DNA of 64,000 nt from Pomphorhynchus laevis (lineage: Eukaryota; Acanthocephala; Palaeacanthocephala; Echinorhynchida; Pomphorhynchidae), in assembly GCA_012934845.2 (NCBI GenBank), contig WNNJ02003276.1, positions 1-64,000 of the forward strand. The letters are read 5' to 3'. Under the pieces are notes generated by a model. It saw only the letters and a list, made by a program, of their open reading frames with translations. It did no database searches and was not told where the DNA came from. Position numbers and translations under genes: made by a program. How positions within the stretch are numbered: position 1 is the first letter of the stretch; every line of letters starts with the position of its first letter. Shown here in pieces: positions 56,147 through 64,000 of the stretch.

Positions 56147-57875
56147 TCAACCTACATATCTACTATTTATTCAAAGTCCTATAGTCTTAATTTGCAATTC
56201 GAAAACAGGCAGTCTGCTGCTGAACAATATGCGCTAATGAAATTACAAAAACAACGATTTTAAGTTTTATTTTTTCTCTGTGCTTGTTTATCAAAAACAT
56301 ATAGAAATTGCTCTCTTTGTAATACATGAGTACATTTGTCTAGCCATTTGTAAAATCACAAAAGAAGTCTAGTTGGCACATCTTAATATTGTACATCCGT
56401 CGCTTAGACAGATTATTAATTACCACAAAAATCCGTTTATTCTTAATTACCGAATCGTCTAACTGCTTAGTACACTGGAGAGCAACCTCAATTGAGTACA
56501 TATCAAAGCTTTATCTTAAGCTTTAAATATATAAGTTGTGACTCAAATTCGCCGCGTTATCAACAATAGGAATGTCTTTCCAAGCCATTAATAATAAACC
56601 TCAAATAATCGTTAGAAATGAATAAAGCATGAAACCATCAATTTCTATATCGTTATATTTATTGCAAATAATTCTTTTAAAATTTGTGTTTAAAACTAAC
56701 ATTTTCAAATTAAAATTCTTTTTCCGAAATTTCCAGCCTTCTGTCATTATTTGCGGATACTAATCGATCCGCGAATTTCACATAAAACTAATAGAGTATG
56801 ATCTGTTATAATACAGAAATAATTTAGTATAGCAATTCCTTAAGGTGCTCTTTGTATCACTTTATAATTGAATGGTAGTAAAATGATTCCCAATTATTTT
56901 ATCACATTTTCAATATTATTACATCTCGATATTTAGGTCAAAATGTGATTTTTCTTTTAATCTCTTTTTAATAATTAATTATAACCAATTTTTGATTTTA
57001 TTCAATAATTAAAATCGATTTATAATATTTCAGATTAAAAGAACCGAAAAGACCGTATTTTTATGAATAAAATTTTTATGAATTGTAATATTTTTATTGT
57101 TGCCATATTCATAAAGGTTTATCTTTAGTCAAACATACATCTCACACCCAAATATGCCACCAGCTTGATTCGCAAAGATGTCAGCAGCTTGATCCCTTAA
57201 AACTATAATAACAAAAACATTAAATTAATGGATATTTTATTATTTATATTATATATTTAATATATTGTTATACAATAATTTATTTATTAAGTATTATTAA
57301 TCTGAGTTTATTTATTAACCACTACCGCTAATTGATGACGGGCAAAATAATTCACAAAATAAATAAATTAATCATCATTGATTTATCATCCAATAGCGAA
57401 ATTATCCGTTTTAAAGATTATTAATTTCCTTCAGAAAAAATCATTCAAATAGTTGCATTGCCATAAGTGTAATAAAGACTTGCATGTAAGACTGCAAAAA
57501 CGGCAGATGCGGGATGGTTTGCTCATATAAATTGCCTTGTTGCTTGGACAAAATTATGTGTGGTAGCCGTGAATGGATGCACGTATGACTAATGGCCTCT
57601 TATGACAACATGAATCCCTCCAATATGAAAATGTCATTGCTTGTGTATTTTCAATATCTGGATCTAAATTATTAATCTTTTGATGCCAGCAATTTATATA
57701 AAGTTTATATGCTTCTGTCGATGGCAACACGAAACGAAATTTGGAATACAATTAAACAGCGAACGCCGGATATTCTTGCTATACATTATGACGATACTTT
57801 ACTAGATACACCTCAAACTTTTTAAATAAATCTCTATTTGGTACTATCTAGTTTGCTCATGTTTTTAGCAGTTAG
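56147..57875. other. AT-rich stretch, no firm gene
   Basis: Nothing is firm. On the minus strand 57554-57751 encodes FRFVLPSTEAYKLYINCW and DIENTQAMTFSYWRDSC, which looks protein-like and may be part of a host gene or an old element; no family is recognised and flanking frames are broken. Confidence 0.45.
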
Positions 57876-58548
57876 ATTATTATTAATTTACACCAGAGTG
57901 AGCAAAAGCTCGTTACAAGGTGAGTCACAATAGTCACAAAGTTAAAATAAAAAAATGAAAAAAATGTAATGTAATTTTAGTCACAAAGTTCTTCAATTGT
58001 CGTTTGAATACAGTTTTTGATGTACATGTTACTATGTGAGCAGGTAGATTGTTCCATACAGTACGCACCTTATCTGGTAAACCTCTGCATACATCTCTGA
58101 TGTGCCGTTTTGCTATGGTGTGAAGGCCGTGACCTCTGAGATGAATTCAGAAGGGAGCTAGTTCATAACAAAACTTTGGCTCTATCATAATATTAAAAAA
58201 TTTGGGTGCACCAGTGAACGATAATGCTCCAAGATTTGGAATTTGATGAACATACGAAGAGAACTTACAGTTCTGAACTTCAAGATGCTCGGCAAAGCAA
58301 CATATCGATGATAGGGTTATTCCAAGATATTTTTAACTAGTACAGAAAGCTAGCGGAAAATTTTGGAGTAGATAAACGTTCTTTGATAACCGCTTTCAAT
58401 TTCTGAATTTAATAACTTCAGTTTTCGCCACATTAACTGCAATTTTGTTTTGATCAGCATACATTTCAAGTTTGGGCAATGCAGATTGTAGTGCATTTAG
58501 ATGCGAACTTATAATTACTAAATCATCAGCGTATAATATCAAATCTAT
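57876..58548 (-). mobile_element. LINE 3' copy with family B tail
   Basis: On the minus strand: DLILYADDLVIISSHLNALQ (58548-58490), KTEVIKFRN, KYLGITLSSICC, then RHIRDVCRGLPDKVRTVWNN and the GAGC-TTTT-GCTC tail. Several stops. The RT part differs from that of the neighbouring copy (58561-61390), although the last ~200 bases are nearly the same. Confidence 0.8.
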
Positions 58549-58560
58549 CAATCAATACCA

Positions 58561-61390
58561 TATCTATTAATCAACACCATATTATTAATTTACACGAAAG
58601 TGAGCAAAGCTCGTTACAAAGTGAGTCACAATTAGTAAGTTAAAATTAAAATAACGAAAATTTCCTGGTAATGTAGTCACGAAACCGTTCAGCTGTTATT
58701 TGAACGCACTTTTTGATTTACAGGTTACCATATAAGCTGGTAGATTATTCCATAATGTGCCCACCCTATCTGGTAAGCATCTGCATTCTTCCCTGACATG
58801 CCAGTTTGCCACGATATTAAAACAGTGACCTCTGAGTGTTGATTTCTTGCAGATGGGGTAGTAATCTGTCAAAGGATGATCACGACGATTTACGGCGCTC
58901 CATGTCATTATCAAGTCTGATATTAACACAGCATTTCTATTGATGTAACGCTCAGCAAGTTAATTCTTCGTTCAAACGGTATGCGTCTTATTGAGGGAAC
59001 CAAATGCGTTGCTCTGCGTAGCACCTTTTCATTATTCGTTTGTTCAGTTTTTGATTGAGAATGCATGGCTTGCGATGCATGTAACATATGACTCAGTATC
59101 AACGATTCATAAAGTGGTTTAAATAACGGAATGTTGACTCGGCGAATAGATCTCAGTAGCATATCAAGAATTTGTAAACACTTGGTTTTGACTGCACCTG
59201 AGTTGGTATTAGTTTTCAGGTCATTTGATATTATTACGACCAGGTTATTGAATGGGTTGACCACATTTATTTGCCTCTCGCATATTTGCCTCTCTGGTAG
59301 TCTGCGTCCAATATGCATTGGACGCAGACTACCAAATGCTGCATGTTTAATTGCACCTGCCCAATTCTGTAGGTTCAATATGTCCAATTGCAGGATGTGC
59401 ACGTCGTTGTCATTATTGACGTCACGCCAAATTTTCATATCTGCATATAGAATACAGTCAGAAACTATAAGCGGTATTGCGCTATTAATGTATATATTAA
59501 AGAGCGTTGGGCTCAGGGCTGAACCTTGTTGAACGCCAGAGTGTAATTGAATGTTTGATGAAAGCGAGTCTCCTATTTTAACCATAAATGAGCGATTGTA
59601 TAGAAAGTCAGAGATTCAATTGAGGATGCAAATGCCTACTTCAATGTCACATAATTTATCGATAAGGATTGAATGTCTTACTTGATCAAACGCTCGTCTT
59701 AAATCAAAAAGACTATGTCAACGTCATTTCCATCATCGATCGATGTGACCCAGCTGTCTCGTGATGACTAAGTTTGTCGTAGTGGATCTTAGTTTACGGA
59801 AACCATGTTGTTGCTTATTAATAATTCCCCTCCTGCTGATGAATGTCGCCAATTCAGCAAGCACTAACCGCTCCGAGAGCTTGCAAAATATGCATGTAAG
59901 GCTGATTGGACGGTAGTTCGATAAGCGTGATTTATTTCCCTTCTTATAGATCAGGCACATTATTGCGTTTCTTCAGTAATCAGGTAAGGTCGATGTATAT
60001 AATAATGCAACAAATAGACTATGAAGATGGGCACATAATGGTAGCGAGTTCACATAGGGCAATTGACGGTATGCCGTCTGGGCCGGAGGAATTAGTTCTT
60101 GGAAGTCTTTTTAGTTCCGAGAATACATTGTTCAGTTGAATGATTTATAGGAATTTGTCTAGATTAGCTAAGTTATTACTTCTTTCGAAAGGTTCGAACG
60201 TTACCTTCTTTCTGATGGACGATGGTTTCGATGTTGCAAATTCGTTTGCAAATAAATCAATAATCGATTTTTAATTGCATACCAAGTTGTTCGCATTACG
60301 CTATATACATTGTAGTTGAACTTGTCTCATTTTGCACTGCTTGGTTACAAACGAATAGAATCGTTTTGGGTCAGAGCCATTTGTGAACAAAGATTATTCA
60401 GGAATATGCGTTGCTCATTACGTTTTATTGACCTCTCGTAGTTCGAGCTTCTGTAAGTCTCGAAAGAACCGTGCCCAGTTCTGTATTTGCTAGATGCCAT
60501 GTTACGTTTTTTGATTGCCTGTCTTACAGAGTATACGAGTCACTGAGTTGCTTGTCTTGGTTTCGTATTTACGTTCATGGTAAGCAAAAATATGTCAATC
60601 AGATGACGGAGCACGTCTTGAAAATCGTTCCATGTCATGTTTACGCCTACGGAAAATGGATCTAGCCACTGATTATGGATGCGACAAAAGTGCGGCAATA
60701 GTTGCGTAGTCAGTTTTGTACACATTTATCCTGTTAACAGGAGGCACTAGATCCTTGAGGGTCTTTGGAAGATCAGTTCTATAATTAGCACGAGATCATC
60801 GCTGGGTCTTAAGGGAGGCCTAAAATGGATACATTTAACCTCACTGACGTGTTTTTTTTGACAGGCATAAGTCCAGAAGTGATGTGTACTCGTTTCTTAT
60901 TCGTGTGAATTCATGGACATGTTGGACTAGGTCATTATCTATAAAATATTCCAAAAGTAATTTTGACTCAATGTCACAGTTTGAGAGAAACAATCTTTCA
61001 TTTCATTCGAATGCTTTACCAAGTAGAATGTTGATGACTCACAAAAGCTTCTTCCGTAACCCATCTGGTGGGTCATGACCATAGGTTAAGAAACCCTTGT
61101 CTAAATCGTGTAGAATATTCAGTCTAGTATCCCGAATATTATATCATTGTGATAATACATTATCTTTTATTGTTTTGTTCTGAAATACTATTTTTAGCAG
61201 CCTTAGTTTCCCATTTTGTTGACGTTTACCCAAGCGAACCAAATTCACAATACGTATGGAATCAAGTTCGTCTGGGTTCTTTGATGACATCATATAGAGA
61301 ACTGAGCTTATCATATATCTGTCCTCTTTCAGTCGATAATGATTATTCAAACTCAAGGTTTCCTGATATTGACTGCTAGCAAACAGTGGG
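58561..61390 (-). mobile_element. LINE family B, long copy (CR1/Jockey-like)
   Basis: On the minus strand, in order: an endonuclease end (LVQHVHEFTRIRNEYTSLLD near 60930-60870), linker, RT start (RTNSSGPDGIPSIALCELAT near 60090), YKKGNKSRLSNYRPISLTCI (59945), QQHGFRKLRSTTTNL, then the 220-residue frame 58923-59585 with HSGVQQGSALSPTLFNIYIN and ILYADMKIWRDVNN, and the C-terminal LWNNLPAYMVTCKSKSAFK. About six breaks. The catalytic box reads YADM where YADD is expected. A 40-base palindrome interrupts it at 59295-59334. Confidence 0.85.
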
Positions 61391-61649
61391 CACAATATTC
61401 CTTTGAATGTATAGTAGATATTCTATGATTTGAATGGTTAATGCTTGGAGTATCTCTTGGTGATAATGGGACAGGATTGGAGACATCTGTGTTGCTTCTG
61501 AAGTAGGGTGATCGTGAATGTTACCTGGGGATTCGCATGGTCTGGACACTGGTAAATTTTCTCTTTGATACTGAATTGAACCATTAGCAGGTCTTTATTC
61601 AAAAGTTTTCAACATTTGCAGATGCAGTTGGTTCCTGCTCCACATGTGG
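61391..61649. other. junction between two opposed LINEs
   Basis: No domain is recognised between the 5' side of the family B copy (-) and the family D copy (+). Confidence 0.5.
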
Positions 61650-63480
61650 GCCGAACTGAGGATTATATTTATACACGGCGATTCGGAAGATAAAAGCTGC
61701 TCGCTAAGTTCCGTCAGACAGCATGGCAGAATTGTTTGCATCCGCTTTTGAGCTGACACCAGATGCTTTCTCTAGCATATGTGGAGATACAGCATCACAA
61801 CAGGTAGAAATTGGTTCTCCAGTTTTAACGATAACAGCACATGAGGTTTTTGTTGAATTGGCTAGGTTATCTAGATCATCAGCGGCAGGCCCCGATGATA
61901 TTCACCCCCCAACTTCTTAAGTTACTTGCTCCTGTTCTGGCTGAGCCATTAGCCTCCATATTTGAGCTGAGCTTGCGCATTTCGAAGTTACCTGCTGCCT
62001 GGAAAAAAGCGATTGTAGTACCAATTTATAAAAATGGTGAAAAAGATGATCCGAATAACTATAGGGCAATAAGTCTAACTAGTGTTGTATGCAAAGTGAT
62101 TGAGCGCATACTAAACAGACGCATATATGATCATTTGAGTTCGCTGAGAATTCTCAATAATGCACAGCATGGATTTCGCCCTCGGCGTTCATGTCTTACA
62201 AACTTATTACATGCGCGTGAAGATTGAGTTGGACATGTTGCTAACGGGTACTGTTTCGACGTAATATTTCTTGACTTTAGTCGGGCTTTTGATAGGGTGC
62301 CCCACAAAATGCTAATTTCCACCCTTGAGTCTTATAAAGTCAATCGCTCCATTATAAGCTGGATTCAAGATTTTCTTAAAGATAGATTATTTGCTGTTCG
62401 TGTAGTTCAATGCCTATCGTCTTATCGTCCTATCACCTCAGGAGTACCACAGGGATCAGTCTTAGGACCCTTGTTGTTTAACATATTTATAAATCAGCTA
62501 CTAGATTTAATTGAGGATTGTAGTGTTTTAGCTTTTGCCGACGATGTAAAGGTATGGAAATTGATTAAAACCAACAAGGATCGAAATGACTTTCAAAATA
62601 TCCTAAACATTGTTTATCGATGGTCTTTAAACACTGGAATTACATTGAATATTAAAAAGTGTGCACATATGAGATTAGGTCATAGCAATGTGAGTCAAGA
62701 ATATTTTATTGGCGATGAGTTTGTTGTTTCCACGCAGTCCATTCTGGATCTTGGTATAATTGTTCAAACAATCTGAAAACACGTGCTAACACTGATAGGA
62801 TTTGTAACGCAGCAAGAAGAATGACCTATATTGTCAAAAATTGCTTTAAAGATTTATCTCCCGTTTGTGTTGTGCGTTTATATAATGCTCTTATAAGACC
62901 GATATTAGAATATGTGTCACCAGTAGTCTTTCCGTGTACGCGTACAGAACTTGATCAATTAGAGCGCATACTTCGACGGTTTACGAAATTATGTCCTCAG
63001 GTACGATATCTTCCCTATGAAGCACGAATAAAAAGTTTGAATATGCCGACAGTGCGTGAAAGGTTCCTTCTTTTCGACCTTCTAGCTATGTATCGACTAG
63101 TTAATAAAGATGAAAATTTTCCAGCAAATAGAGTTGAACTTAATGAACGGGATGGACGTAGAGGGCACTCGAAAGTACTAGTAGTACATGAGCACGGAAA
63201 ATACCCTCGTCATTTCCGACTGTCTCATCGAGCGGTGAATATTTGGAATCGTCTTCCAGTTGATGTCGTTGCGGTGCATACAATCAATGAATTTAAATTC
63301 AATATAAAGAACTGGATTCGAAATGAGAACGAGTGGTGGTTGCTGCAGTACCCATGGTTCTGATATATATACTGAACGATTTTTTTGATTTTTTTCTTGT
63401 ATTTATTTGTTTTTTTATGTGAGCGGTCAAAACAGCCTTATGGCTATGACCTTTAGTAATAATATAATAATATAATATAA
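61650..63480 (+). mobile_element. LINE family D, youngest copy, 5'-truncated
   Basis: Nearly continuous RT: FASAFELTPDAFSSICGD, GPDDIHP, YKNGEKDDPNNYRAISLTSV, NAQHGFRPRRSCLTNLLHAR, VIFLDFSRAFDRVPHKM, TSGVPQGSVLGPLLFNIFIN, VLAFADDVKVWKLI, then the 180-residue end (62821-63363) with VRLYNALIRPILEYVSPVVF and LSHRAVNIWNRLPVDVV. Only about three breaks (near 61915, 62225 and 62775) interrupt it, so it is young. The 3' end is a nested hairpin at 63425-63451 followed by an (AAT/AATAT)n tail. Confidence 0.92.
63425..63451 (+). other. 3' terminal nested hairpin of LINE family D
   Basis: Outer stem GGTCA/TGACC encloses an inner stem AGCC-TTAT-GGCT, directly after GTGAGC and before the AT-repeat tail. 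The copies at 35087 and 43245 have a different hairpin (GCAGA/TCTGC) in the same place. Confidence 0.7.
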
Positions 63481-64000
63481 TATATAAAAGCGATAAACAT
63501 GTGGATAAGGAGAATCATCTTGTAATAATTTTTAAATAATAATTGATTTAAAAATTACATTGACTTGGTCTTGAAATAATAATCTGATAGCAAGCGTAAT
63601 GTTGAATGAAATTCAAGTTTATAGAAAGCAAGATTAACAGTGAATTTTGAACGGGTTAGGCTTAACCCGACCAGAGTGTAAGCATGTAACCACAATACCA
63701 ATTTTGTTAATCTATAAATAATACTCGTGGTTTAAAGTATTATTAAGATTTTAGAGCGTCACATACTGTAGGAATTTTTAATAAGAAGGACTTATTCAGC
63801 AAAGTCTAAATAATAAACATCAATTGTTAAAATATTCCATAACAGTTAATATTAGTTATCGGGTAGCTAACAATTATAATGAGTATTTTATCTTTATATA
63901 ATAATCATTCAAGTATTTATATTTTCTTCTGTTGAATCTTTATTGTTGGCTTAATTTATTCCTAATTACCATTAAGGTACGTCATTCTTAATGCTTTTAG
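63481..64000. other. AT-rich stretch without a gene
   Basis: Nothing recognised to the window end. Confidence 0.55.

Noticed and set aside
59131-59532. 133-residue plus-strand frame
   Set aside because: Antisense of the family B LINE frame at 58923-59585.
1-64000. CRISPR arrays, tRNA or rRNA genes
   Set aside because: None seen by reading; no spaced direct repeats of CRISPR type, and no rRNA core sequence recognised. tRNA genes could be missed without a scan.

Overview
The window looks like AT-rich, repeat-laden nuclear DNA of an invertebrate animal. The evidence is an intact ESCRT-III gene and an ALG13-type gene in the standard code, several LINE clades (CR1/L2-like, Jockey/R1-like, RTE-like), Ty3-type LTR fossils and long tandem repeats. 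No bacterial operon, rRNA or tRNA gene was recognised. The phylum cannot be fixed from the sequence. The two best host genes have no introns, and the one intron that can be proposed (6553-6590) is only 38 bp, so the host gene style is compact even though the DNA between genes is not.

Layout. 1-2590: 3' part of a Ty3-type LTR element with a very short LTR. 3551-4066 (-): ALG13-like glycosyltransferase subunit. 4246-6750: LINE 3' end, a structured tandem repeat, and two Pcc1/LAGE3-like gene pieces, one copied around a LINE fragment. 6850-10045 (+): Jockey/R1-like LINE. 10245-11660: tandem array of a ~385 bp repeat (alpha). 12728-15980 (-): long CR1/L2-like LINE (family A). 16157-16910: 16 bp minisatellite directly upstream of an Ada3-like gene (16961-17686). 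18243-19650 (-): second Jockey-like LINE copy with an internal deletion. 20788-21039: a possible small gene. 21040-25400: AT-rich, mostly empty. 25415-26573 (-): an unrecognised host gene split by one frame change. 26842-27199: fresh RTE-type LINE tail with target duplication. 24387-31629: two long inverted-repeat arms around about 6 kb. 33915-47640: a graveyard of at least five LINE copies. 47710-48707: tandem array of a ~361 bp repeat (beta), followed by a Ty3 RT fossil. 50107-55350: dispersed alpha repeats interrupted by an LTR-gag fossil and by an element with long terminal inverted repeats. 55433-56146 (+): CHMP4/Snf7. 57876-61390 (-) and 61650-63480 (+): further LINEs, the last almost intact.

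Host genes. Only CHMP4 (membrane scission) and ALG13 (N-glycan assembly) are firm. Ada3 (SAGA-type acetyltransferase complex) is probable, and Pcc1 (KEOPS tRNA modification) is a tentative reading. They do not form a common pathway.

Most interesting signal. Two otherwise different repeat families, alpha (about 385 bp units) and beta (about 361 bp units, with divergent single relatives gamma and delta), carry the same RNA plan. It uses hammerhead-ribozyme core strings (CUGAUGA, GAAAC, GUC or GUA) flanked by three sets of complementary arms whose sequences change in a compensating way between copies. The strand order is GAAA, then CUGAUGA, then GUH, which is not a circular permutation of the known hammerhead types. 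This is a candidate new self-cleaving or structured RNA carried by retrozyme-like tandem repeats.
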